Positions 37,851-46,736 of a stretch of DNA of 64,000 nt are shown here, piece after piece. This DNA comes from Variovorax brevis (GTDB taxonomy: Bacteria; Pseudomonadota; Gammaproteobacteria; Burkholderiales; Burkholderiaceae_C). The number at the start of each line of letters is the position of its first letter. Position 1 is the stretch's first letter. The notes beneath the pieces are model-generated. The model searched no databases and was not told where the DNA came from. It saw only the letters and a list, made by a program, of their open reading frames with translations. Where the stretch lies: NCBI RefSeq assembly GCF_030317105.1, contig NZ_JASZYG010000003.1:496001-560000 (forward strand), in the 5' to 3' direction. A program made the position numbers and the translations under genes.

Positions 37851-39061
37851 CGCGCGAAGCCGCCCGCCCTACGCCGCGCCCAACCCGTACCGTCGATCTC
37901 GTCTACTTCAATGCCGGTGGCGGGCATCGGGCGTCCGCGCTTGCGCTCGAAGCCGCCATACACCGCCACGGCTTGCCGTGGACCGTGCGCCTGGTCAACC
38001 TGCGCGAAGTGCTGGACCCTCGCGACGGCTTTCGCAAGCTGACGGGCATGGACCCGGAAGACGTCTACAACAAGCGCCTGGCGCGCGGATGGACGCTGGG
38101 ACTTTCGCAGGAACTCAAGCTGCTCCAGCGCCTGATTCGCTGGAGCCACGCGCCGCTGCTGCGACAACTGCAGCAGCGCTGGCTGGCCACCGAGCCGGAC
38201 ATGGTGGTGTCGCTGATTCCCAACTTCAACCGCGCGCTGTGCGAGTCGCTGGCAACGACCCTGCCGGGCGTTCCCTTCGTGACGGTCCTGACCGACCTGG
38301 CGGACCATCCGCCGAACTTCTGGATCGAGCGCGAACAGGTGCAGCACTTTGTCTGCGGGACGGCGCGCGCCGTGCAGCAGGCGCGTGCCGCGGGCCATGA
38401 CGACGACCACATCCATGCGACGTCCGGAATGTTGATCCGCACCGGCTTCTACGACCTGCCGCCTGTGGACCGGGCGGCCGAGCGTGTGCGGCTGGGGCTG
38501 GACCCGGAACGGCCCACCGGCCTGGTTCTCTTCGGCGGACAGGGCTCGCGGGCGATGCTGGGCATTGCACAACGCTTGCCCGACACGCCGCTGATCCTTG
38601 CGTGCGGCCACAACCAGAAGCTCGCCGAGGCCTTGCGCGCACTGCCCGCGCGCGCGCCTCGCCTGGTGCTGGGATTCACGCCCGAAGTGCCCCGCTACAT
38701 GCAGTTGGCGGATTTCTTCATCGGCAAGCCCGGCCCCGGAAGCGTGAGCGAGGCGGTGCAGATGCAGTTGCCCGTGATCGTTGTGCGCAATCGCTACACG
38801 ATGCCGCAGGAGCGCTACAACGCCGAGTGGGTGCGAGAGCACGGCGTGGGCGTGGTGTGCAGCAGCTTTACCCGCGTTGCCGCCGCGGCGCAGGACGTGA
38901 TCGAGGGGCTGGACGGCTATCGCGCAGCCACCCGCAGGATCCACAACCGTGCGGTGTTTGAACTTCCCGGCATCCTCGAGGGCATCCTCGCCAGGGCGCA
39001 AGCACTCACCAGCGTGCAGGCGGCGATTGCGCTGCCTGCGCACGTCAATTTCGTGCCCTGA
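37847..39061 (+). CDS. GT28/MGDG-synthase-like glycosyltransferase coupled to plcP
   Basis: A 404-residue enzyme. It begins with VYFNAGGGHRASALALEAA, the N-terminal signature of monogalactosyldiacylglycerol synthases and MurG-like enzymes, and contains PDMVVSLIPNFNR in the acceptor domain and FFIGKPGPGSVSEAVQMQLP in the donor-binding domain, with a downstream RYTMPQERYN. It would transfer a sugar to diacylglycerol made by PlcP. ATG 37847 overlaps the plcP stop, so the two are translated together. Its closest relatives cannot be fixed without a search. Confidence 0.85.
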   Translation: MTREAARPTPRPTRTVDLVYFNAGGGHRASALALEAAIHRHGLPWTVRLVNLREVLDPRDGFRKLTGMDPEDVYNKRLARGWTLGLSQELKLLQRLIRWSHAPLLRQLQQRWLATEPDMVVSLIPNFNRALCESLATTLPGVPFVTVLTDLADHPPNFWIEREQVQHFVCGTARAVQQARAAGHDDDHIHATSGMLIRTGFYDLPPVDRAAERVRLGLDPERPTGLVLFGGQGSRAMLGIAQRLPDTPLILACGHNQKLAEALRALPARAPRLVLGFTPEVPRYMQLADFFIGKPGPGSVSEAVQMQLPVIVVRNRYTMPQERYNAEWVREHGVGVVCSSFTRVAAAAQDVIEGLDGYRAATRRIHNRAVFELPGILEGILARAQALTSVQAAIALPAHVNFVP

Positions 39062-39077
39062 CGGGCGAAGCGCCATC

Positions 39078-39524
39078 TCAAGGCGGCGGGGGCCGGTCAC
39101 CCTGCGCGATCGACCCGTCGGCCCGCCCCGCAAAGTAGAGATGGATGCCTTCGATGTTCGCCTCGACCAGCGGATTGCCGCGATAGGGCGGCATGCCGCG
39201 CGGCGGATTGCCGTCGAGCACCATGCGCACGAAGGACTCGCGGCTTTGCGTTCGCGCGTAATCCACGATGGACGGCGCGGCATGGCCGTCGTGGCCGGCG
39301 CCGTGGCAGCGCTCGCAGTTGACGGTGCGCAGCGCCTGCCACGCGGCGGCGATTCGCGGGTCGTCCATGGGGCGCCGGGCGCTTTGCGCGGTCGCCATGT
39401 CGACGGTCGCGAACCCGCCGAGCAGCGCGACGATCAAGCTCGCCGCGCAAGCGTGCGTCGTGCGCCATCTGCTTGCTGCGCGGATGGCGCCGACTGCATC
39501 TGATCCTCCTCCCATCCTCCCCAT
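39078..39524 (-). CDS. Small c-type cytochrome
   Basis: A 148-residue protein with a hydrophobic export segment (ASLIVALLGGFATVDMATAQ) and a single haem-binding motif C-E-R-C-H (NCERCHGAGHDG), with an axial methionine candidate in PPRGMPPYRGN. It is a class I monohaem cytochrome. ATG 39524 has GGGAGGAA 7 bases upstream. The stop is 17 bases from the plcP-operon end in convergent orientation. It follows the uncharacterised gene at 39569 by 44 bases. Confidence 0.8.
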   Translation of the reverse strand: MGRMGGGSDAVGAIRAASRWRTTHACAASLIVALLGGFATVDMATAQSARRPMDDPRIAAAWQALRTVNCERCHGAGHDGHAAPSIVDYARTQSRESFVRMVLDGNPPRGMPPYRGNPLVEANIEGIHLYFAGRADGSIAQGDRPPPP

Positions 39525-39568
39525 TCTTTGATTCCTCCCATCCTCCCGCTCGCTCGGCCCCGCATCCG

Positions 39569-40012
39569 TCACTGGCGGTTCGCGTTGGCAATCTGGCCGA
39601 CGAACTTCCAGCCTTCGTCGGAGCCATAGATGTAGGTGAACCCGGTCGGGCCATCGATGAACACGGTCAGGGGGCGCTCCACCGGCGCCTGCACTTCGGC
39701 GGGAATGGGAGGCGGCTTCAAGCCGGTCCTGATGAATCCCGTGCTTGTGCCCGCACTGGCGCTTTGCGCGCCTGGCGCAGCGGCGTCCCACCCTGCATGC
39801 AGGCGCCAGCCGCCGTCCTGCGAATAGACCAGCGCCGAGGGCTTGCCGCCAGGGCCGCTGAGCAACAAGGTGAGCGGCGCGCCCTGCGCCTGCGTCGGGG
39901 CGCCCGTCGTTTGCGCCAGGGCGGTGGAGGCACCACCCGCCAGCACGCCGGCAACAACCACGGCTGCCGGCACCTGCCAGAACGAGTGGAACGTCTTGGA
40001 AAACTTCATCAT
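39569..40012 (-). CDS. Unrecognised exported protein
   Basis: A 147-residue protein with a signal peptide (VPAAVVVAGVLAGGASTALA) and a mature part that alternates short strands (LTLLLSGPGGKPSALVYSQ, TVFIDGPTGFTYIYGSDEGW). The two G-P-x-G segments look like an internal repeat. No domain was recognised. GGAG lies 5 bases before ATG 40012. It is upstream of and co-directional with the small cytochrome c gene, so they may form an operon. Confidence 0.6.
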   Translation of the reverse strand: MMKFSKTFHSFWQVPAAVVVAGVLAGGASTALAQTTGAPTQAQGAPLTLLLSGPGGKPSALVYSQDGGWRLHAGWDAAAPGAQSASAGTSTGFIRTGLKPPPIPAEVQAPVERPLTVFIDGPTGFTYIYGSDEGWKFVGQIANANRQ

Positions 40013-40327
40013 CGACTCCGATTGAATTGAATGGCTTGGGGATGTCCGACGGGCGTCGATCGGGGGTCATTCACATGGCGCCATCGATTCGCTTCGAACT
40101 GGGTTGAATCGTAGGCAGCAACACTTTTTACCGATGTGACATTGCGCACTCAAAAAATGTGAGCTGACGGTTTCTCTCCTCAAATGGGGGGAGTTTTTTT
40201 CGTGTCACGACCCTGCGAATCCGGCGGTCATATGGGTTTTCATCTGGAGGGAACAATGAATTGGTCACGTCTGGCCGTGCGACTCGCGTTTAAATGGCGA
40301 CTTCACAAAAACTCCAGGAGGCAAGAC
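40013..40327. other. Divergent promoter region with a terminator-like hairpin
   Basis: About 315 bases. The part near 40120-40160 is AT-rich; a hairpin followed by seven T residues ends at 40200. Beyond it lies a second in-frame start for the downstream binding protein (ATG 40256) with its own ribosome-binding site. The arrangement resembles a conditional terminator in the 5' leader of the Bug protein gene. Confidence 0.4.
40174..40200 (+). terminator. Intrinsic terminator in the leader of the Bug protein gene
   Basis: CTCTCC (40174-40179) pairs with GGGGAG (40188-40193, one G-T wobble) around 8 bases and is followed by TTTTTTT (40194-40200). No annotated gene lies upstream on this strand, so it either ends a small RNA or controls read-through into the gene at 40328. 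Confidence 0.55.
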
Positions 40328-41302
40328 ATGACCCGGTTCAAAAAGCTCGGTGCGCTGCTCACCGCGTTGGTGCTCACGGCAGGCGCCGCGCACGCACAGA
40401 TGGGCAAGCAGATCAACCTGATGGTCCCCTACCCCGCCGGCGGTCCGTCGGATTCCGCCGCACGCATCGTGAGCACGCCGCTGGGCACCGCGCTGAAGGA
40501 ACAGGTCATCGTCGAGAACCTGGGCGGCGCGAGCGGCTCGATCGCGGCGCAAAAGGTGCTGGCTGCACCGGCGGACGGGCGCTACATCTTCCAGGGCAGT
40601 CCCAACGAGGTGATCCTCGCCGCGCTGGCCAACGCGGCCATCAAGATCAAGGCGGAAGACTTCCGCCTGGTGCACCCCATGACCGACGCCACGATGGTGT
40701 TCGTTGCGCGCAAGGACCTGCCCGCCAACAACGTCGACGAGTTGATCGCGCTGGCGCGCAAGTCCACCGACAAGCCGTTGAGTTACGGCAGCGTGGGCAT
40801 CGGCTCGCTCTACCACTTCATCCTGGAAGACGTGCAGAAGCGCACCAACATCAAGCTGAGCCACGTGCCGTACAAGGGCAATGCGCCACTGCTGCAAGAC
40901 TTGGGCGGCGGGCAGGTTGACTTCGCAGTGCTGGTCTACAGCTCGGCGATGGGCGCGCTGGCCGAGCAGGGGCGCCTGAAGATCATCGGCCAGCTCGGCG
41001 CCACGCGTTCGCCCTTCCTGAAGGACGTGGCCACGGCGGCTGAAGGCAAGGAACTCCCCAAGTTCGAATACAAGATCTGGAGCGGATTCTTCGTGCCCAA
41101 GGCGACACCGGACGCCATCGTCGACAAACTGCATGCGGGCATCCAGGCCACGCTGAAGGATGAATCCGTTCGCTCGCAGCTCGCCGTGCAGATGCAGACC
41201 GCTTCGCCGCAAATGTCCGTTGCGGAAGCAGCAAAGTTCTTCGAAGCCGAAGCCGCGCGCTATCGCGCGATCGCCAAGGCGATCAACCTGCAACCGCAGT
41301 AA
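40328..41302 (+). CDS. Bug-family tripartite tricarboxylate-type binding protein
   Basis: A 324-residue protein with a signal peptide (MTRFKKLGALLTALVLTAG, then AAHAQ) and a Bug-type mature part (LMVPYPAGGPSDSAARI, VENLGGASGSIAAQ). ATG 40328 has AGGAGG 6 bases upstream. An in-frame ATG at 40256 also has a ribosome-binding site and would add 24 polar residues before the signal peptide, which makes export less likely. No permease gene is adjacent, as is usual for orphan Bug proteins in Burkholderiales. The ligand is not known. Confidence 0.85.
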   Translation: MTRFKKLGALLTALVLTAGAAHAQMGKQINLMVPYPAGGPSDSAARIVSTPLGTALKEQVIVENLGGASGSIAAQKVLAAPADGRYIFQGSPNEVILAALANAAIKIKAEDFRLVHPMTDATMVFVARKDLPANNVDELIALARKSTDKPLSYGSVGIGSLYHFILEDVQKRTNIKLSHVPYKGNAPLLQDLGGGQVDFAVLVYSSAMGALAEQGRLKIIGQLGATRSPFLKDVATAAEGKELPKFEYKIWSGFFVPKATPDAIVDKLHAGIQATLKDESVRSQLAVQMQTASPQMSVAEAAKFFEAEAARYRAIAKAINLQPQ

Positions 41303-41313
41303 GAAGAAGACGC

Positions 41314-41337
41314 GCCCGGCCACGCTGCTGGCCGGGC
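41314..41337 (+). terminator. Strong stem-loop after the Bug gene
   Basis: GCCCGGCCA and TGGCCGGGC form a perfect 9-bp stem with a 6-base loop, 11 bases after the stop codon. It lacks a T-run but is stable enough to pause or end transcription before gnd. Confidence 0.45.
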
Positions 41338-41492
41338 TGCGCGACCCCCGTCTGCAGGCGCGGCTGCCCGGCTTGGGGGCCGCGCCGCCTCCTCTCCCGG
41401 ATTCCCTCCCGTGTGCGCCGCATAACGCGTTGCCGGCAAAATGCGCGCCTGTACGCAACAACGGGCCGATGGCCCACACGCCAAGGGACATC

Positions 41493-42935
41493 ATGAGCAC
41501 CAACAGCAGCACCGCTGAGAAGAAGAGCGACTTCGGCCTGATCGGCCTGGCCGTGATGGGCCAGAACCTGGTGCTGAACGTGGAAAGCCGCGGCTTCCAG
41601 GTCAGCGTCTACAACCGCACCACCGCCACCACCGACGCGTTCGTGGCGGCGCATCCCGGCAAGAAGCTGGTTGGCTGCGACACGCTCGAAAGCTTTGTTC
41701 AAAGCCTGGCCAAGCCACGCAAGATCCAGATCATGGTGAAGGCCGGCGCACCGGTCGACCAGGTCATCGAACAACTCATCCCGCTGCTGGAAAAAGACGA
41801 CATCGTCATCGACGGCGGCAACAGCCTCTACACCGACACCGAGCGCCGCGACGCGTACATGACGAGCAAGGGCCTGCGCTTCATCGGCGCGGGCGTGTCG
41901 GGCGGCGAGGAAGGCGCACGCAAGGGGCCGGCCATCATGCCGGGCGGGCCGGCGTCGACGTGGGAAGTGATGAAGCCGATCTTCGAGAGCATCGCGGCCA
42001 AGGTCGACGGCCAGCCTTGCGTGATCCACATCGGACCGGGCGGCGCGGGCCACTACGTGAAGATGATCCACAACGGTATCGAGTACGGCGACATGCAGTT
42101 GATCTGCGAGGCCTACAGCCTGTTCAAGGCAGCGGGCTTCACGAAAGACGAGATGGCCGCGATCTTCAACGAGTGGAATGAAGGCGAACTGCAGAGCTAC
42201 CTGATCCAGATCACCGGCAAGGCGCTGGAGCAGAAGGATCCGGAGACGGGCCAGCCGCTGGTCGAGCTGATCCTCGACAAGGCCGGGCAAAAGGGCACGG
42301 GCCAATGGACGCTGCTGAACGCCGCCGAGAACGCGGTGGTCATCAGCACCATCAACGCCGCCGTCGAGGCGCGCGTGCTCTCGTCGCAGAAGAAGCAGCG
42401 CGTGGCGGCGAGCACGCAGTTGCAGGGGCCGGTGCCCGCGCTCGACAAGGTGAAGAAGGAACTGGTCGCCAAGGTGCACGACGCGCTCTATGCGTCGAAG
42501 GTGGTCAGCTACACGCAGGGCTTCGACCTCATCAAGACAATGGGCGAGAAGAAGAACTGGGAGCTCGATTTCGGCGGCATCGCGTCGATCTGGCGCGGCG
42601 GCTGCATCATCCGCGCGCGCTTCCTGAATCGCATCACCGAGGCTTATCGCAGCGATCCGCAACTGGCCAATTTGATGCTGGCGCCGTATTTCAAGGACTT
42701 GCTGAATCGCACGCAGCAGAACTGGCGCGAGGTCGTGGCGCTGGCGGTGAGCAACGGCGTCCCCGTGCCGGCCTTCAGCGCGTCATTGGGTTACTACGAC
42801 AGTTATCGCTCGGCGCGCCTGTCGGCGAACCTGCTGCAGGCGCAGCGCGATTTCTTCGGTGCGCATACTTACGAGCGCACGGACAAGCCCGAGGGGCAGT
42901 TCTTCCACACGGACTGGCCCGAAGTCATCGAATGA
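41493..42935 (+). CDS. gnd: 6-phosphogluconate dehydrogenase, decarboxylating
   Basis: A 480-residue enzyme of the oxidative pentose phosphate pathway, producing ribulose 5-phosphate, CO2 and NADPH. NADP-binding region: GLIGLAVMGQNLVLNVESRG. Catalytic segment: GGEEGARKGPAIMPGG and HYVKMIHNGIEYGDMQ with the active lysine and asparagine. Tail: SWRGGCIIRARFL-like (WRGGCIIRARFLNRIT). Length matches the long (about 470) form. AAGGGA lies about 5 bases before ATG 41493. A dispersed-type repeat follows its stop codon. Confidence 0.96.
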   Translation: MSTNSSTAEKKSDFGLIGLAVMGQNLVLNVESRGFQVSVYNRTTATTDAFVAAHPGKKLVGCDTLESFVQSLAKPRKIQIMVKAGAPVDQVIEQLIPLLEKDDIVIDGGNSLYTDTERRDAYMTSKGLRFIGAGVSGGEEGARKGPAIMPGGPASTWEVMKPIFESIAAKVDGQPCVIHIGPGGAGHYVKMIHNGIEYGDMQLICEAYSLFKAAGFTKDEMAAIFNEWNEGELQSYLIQITGKALEQKDPETGQPLVELILDKAGQKGTGQWTLLNAAENAVVISTINAAVEARVLSSQKKQRVAASTQLQGPVPALDKVKKELVAKVHDALYASKVVSYTQGFDLIKTMGEKKNWELDFGGIASIWRGGCIIRARFLNRITEAYRSDPQLANLMLAPYFKDLLNRTQQNWREVVALAVSNGVPVPAFSASLGYYDSYRSARLSANLLQAQRDFFGAHTYERTDKPEGQFFHTDWPEVIE

Positions 42936-42936
42936 C

Positions 42937-43060
42937 TTGGCTCGCCCCCAGGCTTGCTCACTTCGTGTAGCCTCCAACCCCCTGCCGGGGGCAACACCAG
43001 CGGCCCGGCAAAGCCGGTTCCGCGGTGTTTCTGGAATGGGGGCCTTTGGTAGCGCCCCAG
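42937..43060. repeat. Dispersed-type GC-rich repeat after gnd, inside the cupin gene end
   Basis: The stretch contains GCCCCCAGGCTTGCTCACTT, then CCCCCTGCCGGGGG (a perfect hairpin) and CCGGCAAAGCCGG (another). This pattern resembles a repeat I know from many Comamonadaceae intergenic regions. It occupies the region between the convergent genes gnd and cupin and forms the last 30 or so codons of the cupin frame. Boundaries are approximate. Confidence 0.5.
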
Positions 43061-43365
43061 GGCTCGGTCCGGCGGGCCGCCCAGTAGGTCGCTCCGCTGC
43101 TGCCGTAGCGTTCAGCATGCGGCATCTGGTGATCGAGCTTGAACGTGTCGCCGGGGACGAGATGCCGGGTGTCGTCTCCCACGGTGAGCCACATCTCTCC
43201 GCGTACCACCAGCGCCTCCACCGCGAAGGGATGCGAGTGGTTGGGAACCACCGTGTCGGCGGCCCCGTCGCGCACCAGCACTTCGGGGAAGCCCTTTGCC
43301 TGCATCGCCGCCTCATATTCCTCGAACGTCGTGGTCGTCAAGATGCGCCTCCGTCGGTAGTGCAA
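42958..43365 (-). CDS. Cupin-domain protein
   Basis: A 135-residue protein. The cupin core is clear: VPNHSHPFAVEALVVRGEMW with metal-ligand histidines, then a second strand set with LVPGDTFKLDHQMPHAERYG. After about residue 100 (WAARRTEPWG...) the sequence no longer looks like a cupin and derives from the repeat next to gnd, so the C-terminal tail was probably replaced when the repeat inserted. A role in binding a small metabolite or metal is inferred from the fold only. Confidence 0.75.
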   Translation of the reverse strand: MHYRRRRILTTTTFEEYEAAMQAKGFPEVLVRDGAADTVVPNHSHPFAVEALVVRGEMWLTVGDDTRHLVPGDTFKLDHQMPHAERYGSSGATYWAARRTEPWGATKGPHSRNTAEPALPGRWCCPRQGVGGYTK

Positions 43366-43448
43366 CGAATGGTAAGCCCGCCGACCACTGCTTGTGAACC
43401 GGGAGTCGGCAGCGCAAACTCCGGCCGACTGAAACAGTGGAGAGCAGC

Positions 43449-45515
43449 ATGCAAGTGATTCGGCGGCATCTGATCTGGCTCATCGTTGCAGTGGTCGGCG
43501 CGTGCGCGCTCGGCACCGTGGCGCTCTCGCGCGGCGAGAGCATCAACGCACTGTGGATCGTGGTGGCGGCCATCTGCGTCTACCTGATCGCCTACCGCTA
43601 TTACAGCCTGTTCATCGCCAACACGGTGCTGGGCGTGGACCCGAAGCGCAAGACGCCAGCGCACCGGCACAACGACGGGCTGGACTACGTGCCCACCGAC
43701 CGCAACGTGCTCTTCGGTCACCACTTCGCGGCCATCGCAGGCGCCGGCCCGCTGGTCGGCCCGGTGCTGGCGGCGCAGATGGGTTACCTGCCCGGACTGC
43801 TGTGGATCCTGGCGGGCGTGGTGTTCGCGGGCGCGGTGCAGGACTTCATCATCCTGTTCATTTCCACGCGGCGTGACGGGCGCTCGCTGGGCGACCTGAT
43901 CAAGCAGGAGATGGGCATCGTGCCGGGCCTGATCGCCCTCTTCGGCACCTTCATGATCATGATCATCATCCTGGCGGTGCTGGCGCTCATCGTGGTCAAG
44001 GCGCTGGCCGAATCGCCTTGGGGCACGTTCACGGTGGCGGCGACGATTCCGGTTGCCATCTTCATGGGCGTGTACCTGCGCTTCATCCGGCCCGGCAAGA
44101 TCGGCGAGATCTCGGTGATCGGCTTCGTGCTGCTGATGCTGGCCATCTACGGCGGCCAGGAAGTGAGCCACAGCGCGTATTGGGCACCGCTCTTCACCTT
44201 CGACGGCAAGATGCTCACGTGGATGCTGATCGGCTATGGCTTCATCGCCGCCACGCTCCCCGTGTGGCTGCTGCTGGCTCCGCGCGACTACCTGTCCACC
44301 TTTTTGAAGATCGGCACGATCGTGGCGCTGGCGATCGGCATCGTCTTCGTGGCGCCTTCGCTGCAGATGCCGGCCATCACGCAGTTTGCGCAAGGCAACG
44401 GGCCAGTGTGGTCGGGCAGCTTGTTCCCCTTCCTCTTCATCACCATCGCCTGCGGCGCGGTGTCGGGCTTCCATGCGCTGATCTCCTCGGGCACCACGCC
44501 CAAGATGGTCGACAACGAAAGCCACATGCGCCTCATCGGCTACGGCGGCATGCTGGCCGAATCTTTCGTGGCGGTGATGGCGCTGGTGGCGGCTTCGTGC
44601 ATCGAGCCCGGCATCTACTTCGCGATGAACAGCCCGGCGGCGCTGGTGGGATCGACGCCGGAAGCCGTTGCGCAGGCCATTTCGTCATGGGGCTTCGCGC
44701 TGACGCCCGACATGATCGCGCAGACGGCCAAGGACGTCGGCGAGACGACGATCCTCGGACGCGCGGGCGGCGCGCCGACATTGGCCGTGGGCATGGCGCA
44801 CATCCTTCACCAGGCACTCGGCGGGCCGGCGATGATGGCCTTCTGGTATCACTTCGCGATCCTGTTCGAGGCGCTGTTCATCCTGACGGCTGTGGACGCC
44901 GGCACGCGTGCGGGACGCTTCATGCTGCAAGACCTGCTCGGCAGTTTCGTGCCGGCGCTGGCACGCACCGAATCGCTGCCGGCCAACCTGGTGGCGACGG
45001 CCTTGACGGTGTCGGCCTGGGGCTACTTCCTGTACCAGGGCGTGGTGGATCCCCTGGGCGGCATCAACACCTTGTGGCCGCTGTTCGGCATTTCCAACCA
45101 GATGCTTGCTGCAGTCGCCCTGCTGCTGGCCACCGCGGTGCTGTTCCGCATGAAGCGCGAGCGCTATGCGTGGGTCGCGATGGTGCCGGCGGCGTGGCTG
45201 CTGGTGTGCACGTTGACGGCGGGATGGCAGAAGATCTTCTCCGCGGACCCGAAGGTGGGCTTCCTTTCGCATGCGACCCGGTACGCCGACGCACTGGCGC
45301 AAGACAAGCTGCTGGCGCCCGCGAAGACCGCCGGCGAAATGTCGCGCATCGTCTTCAACGACCGGCTCGACGCGGCGCTGTGCGGGCTGTTCATCTTCGT
45401 GGTGCTCAGCGTGCTGGTCTACAGCGTGAAGACCTCACTGGCGGCGCGCGCCGCCAGCCGGCCCACCACGCGCGAGACGCCTTTCGAGCCTGCGCCATCG
45501 GGAGCCACCTCATGA
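43449..45515 (+). CDS. cstA: Carbon starvation protein CstA (pyruvate/peptide transporter family)
   Basis: A 688-residue membrane protein with about 16-18 helices and the CstA signature early on: [20 protein letters not shown] and a following GALQDF-like segment ([17 protein letters not shown]). Known members import pyruvate or peptides under carbon limitation. ATG 43449 has GGAG 6 bases upstream; a GTG at 43437 is in frame. Its stop overlaps the start of the DUF466 partner gene (ATGA). Confidence 0.94.
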   Translation: MQVIRRHLIWLIVAVVGACALGTVALSRGESINALWIVVAAICVYLIAYRYYSLFIANTVLGVDPKRKTPAHRHNDGLDYVPTDRNVLFGHHFAAIAGAGPLVGPVLAAQMGYLPGLLWILAGVVFAGAVQDFIILFISTRRDGRSLGDLIKQEMGIVPGLIALFGTFMIMIIILAVLALIVVKALAESPWGTFTVAATIPVAIFMGVYLRFIRPGKIGEISVIGFVLLMLAIYGGQEVSHSAYWAPLFTFDGKMLTWMLIGYGFIAATLPVWLLLAPRDYLSTFLKIGTIVALAIGIVFVAPSLQMPAITQFAQGNGPVWSGSLFPFLFITIACGAVSGFHALISSGTTPKMVDNESHMRLIGYGGMLAESFVAVMALVAASCIEPGIYFAMNSPAALVGSTPEAVAQAISSWGFALTPDMIAQTAKDVGETTILGRAGGAPTLAVGMAHILHQALGGPAMMAFWYHFAILFEALFILTAVDAGTRAGRFMLQDLLGSFVPALARTESLPANLVATALTVSAWGYFLYQGVVDPLGGINTLWPLFGISNQMLAAVALLLATAVLFRMKRERYAWVAMVPAAWLLVCTLTAGWQKIFSADPKVGFLSHATRYADALAQDKLLAPAKTAGEMSRIVFNDRLDAALCGLFIFVVLSVLVYSVKTSLAARAASRPTTRETPFEPAPSGATS

Positions 45516-45730
45516 TGGGCTCCCGCGTCGCGGCCTTGCCAGAGGCCGGGCGCTATCTTGCGCGCACGCTGGCGCAGTCGCTGCGACTGATGGTGGGTGT
45601 GCCGGACTACGACACCTACCTGGCGCACATGAAGGTGACGCATCCGGATCGTGAGCCCATGAGCTACGAGGCTTTCTTTCGGGAGCGGCAGCAGGCGCGG
45701 TATGGGGGTGGCAGCGGGCGCTGTTGCTAG
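45512..45730 (+). CDS. YbdD/YjiX (DUF466) family protein, CstA partner
   Basis: A 72-residue protein with the DUF466 pattern: arginine-rich start ([21 protein letters not shown]), [20 protein letters not shown] and [16 protein letters not shown]. It is encoded right after cstA in most genomes and is needed for its transport function. The ATG at 45512 overlaps the cstA stop. It ends shortly after the glycine-rich tail. Confidence 0.88.
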   Translation: MMGSRVAALPEAGRYLARTLAQSLRLMVGVPDYDTYLAHMKVTHPDREPMSYEAFFRERQQARYGGGSGRCC

Positions 45731-45763
45731 AGGAGGCCGATTGAAGCGACAGCAGGCGCTGCT

Positions 45764-46588
45764 TCAGTGCGCCATCTCCGCAGGCACCACTTCATCCGTC
45801 CACACCCTGAACGCCTCCAGCGTGTTCGGCCCAAAGGTGGTCGATAGCGCCACGTCACACGCGTCGCGCCCGCGCGCAATCAGCACCCTTCCAATGCGCG
45901 GCGTGTTGTTGCGCGCGTCGAAGGTGTACCAGCGGTCGCCCAGGTAGGCCTCGAACCATCCCGCAAAATCCATCGTTCCCCAAGGCGGCGGCGTGCCCGT
46001 ATCACCAAGGTAGCCGGTGCAGTAGCGCGCAGGAATGTTCATGCAGCGGCACAGCGCGATTGCCAGGTGGGCGTAGTCGCGGCAAACGCCCTTCCCCTCG
46101 TTGTAGGCTTGCAAAGCGGTGCGCGTGCGTCGCGCATGCTTGTAGCCGAACTCGATGTGCCGGTGCACGAAGTCGCAGATGGCCTGCACGCGGGCCCAGC
46201 CGGTGGGCCCCGATCCGAAGCGCTGCCATGCGATTTCGGAAAGCTCGTCCGTTTCGCAGTAGCGGCTGCCCAGCAGATAGAGCAAGGCTTCTTCCGGCAG
46301 GTATTCGACCGGCACCTGCACCGCCCAGGGCGCCACCACGTCCGGCTTGCCGCTGTCGTTGACCAGCGCATCCGTACTCAGCGTGAAGCGGCCTTGCGGC
46401 GCGACGATGCGGCTGCACCAGTTGCCAAAAAGGTCGCGGTACGCGGTGACGGGCACCGAAGGACTGGTCACCAGATAGTCCGGACGCACCAAATCGGACG
46501 CCCTCGAGTAATGGACGTTCAAGGTCAACACCATGGGCGTCGGCTGCTGGAGCTGATACGCCATTTCGAAACCGACGCGTATCTGCAT
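45764..46588 (-). CDS. Transglutaminase-like cysteine protease-fold protein, catalytic His position altered
   Basis: A 274-residue protein of the bacterial transglutaminase family. The active cysteine lies in GKGVCRDYAHLAIALCR and the late acidic part in GDRWYTFDARNN. The usual H-A-W/F tract before the second strand reads MDFAGWFEAYLG, so the standard catalytic histidine is missing; from memory some relatives also vary here. ATG 46588 has AGGAG about 6 bases upstream and is preferred over a longer frame. Function (peptide crosslinking, peptidase or non-catalytic binding) is open. Confidence 0.75.
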   Translation of the reverse strand: MQIRVGFEMAYQLQQPTPMVLTLNVHYSRASDLVRPDYLVTSPSVPVTAYRDLFGNWCSRIVAPQGRFTLSTDALVNDSGKPDVVAPWAVQVPVEYLPEEALLYLLGSRYCETDELSEIAWQRFGSGPTGWARVQAICDFVHRHIEFGYKHARRTRTALQAYNEGKGVCRDYAHLAIALCRCMNIPARYCTGYLGDTGTPPPWGTMDFAGWFEAYLGDRWYTFDARNNTPRIGRVLIARGRDACDVALSTTFGPNTLEAFRVWTDEVVPAEMAH

Positions 46589-46736
46589 GATCGCTCCTGT
46601 GGGGGTGGGCTGTGTGCACGCAAGCGACGTGCCACGGCAAGCACCCAGCATACAGTTCGCATATGCAAGTGTTCGTAATGTTTACTCTGATGCTCCTGAA
46701 AGCCTTCTTCGCTTTCGAGGCCTGTGCAAGGCGTCG

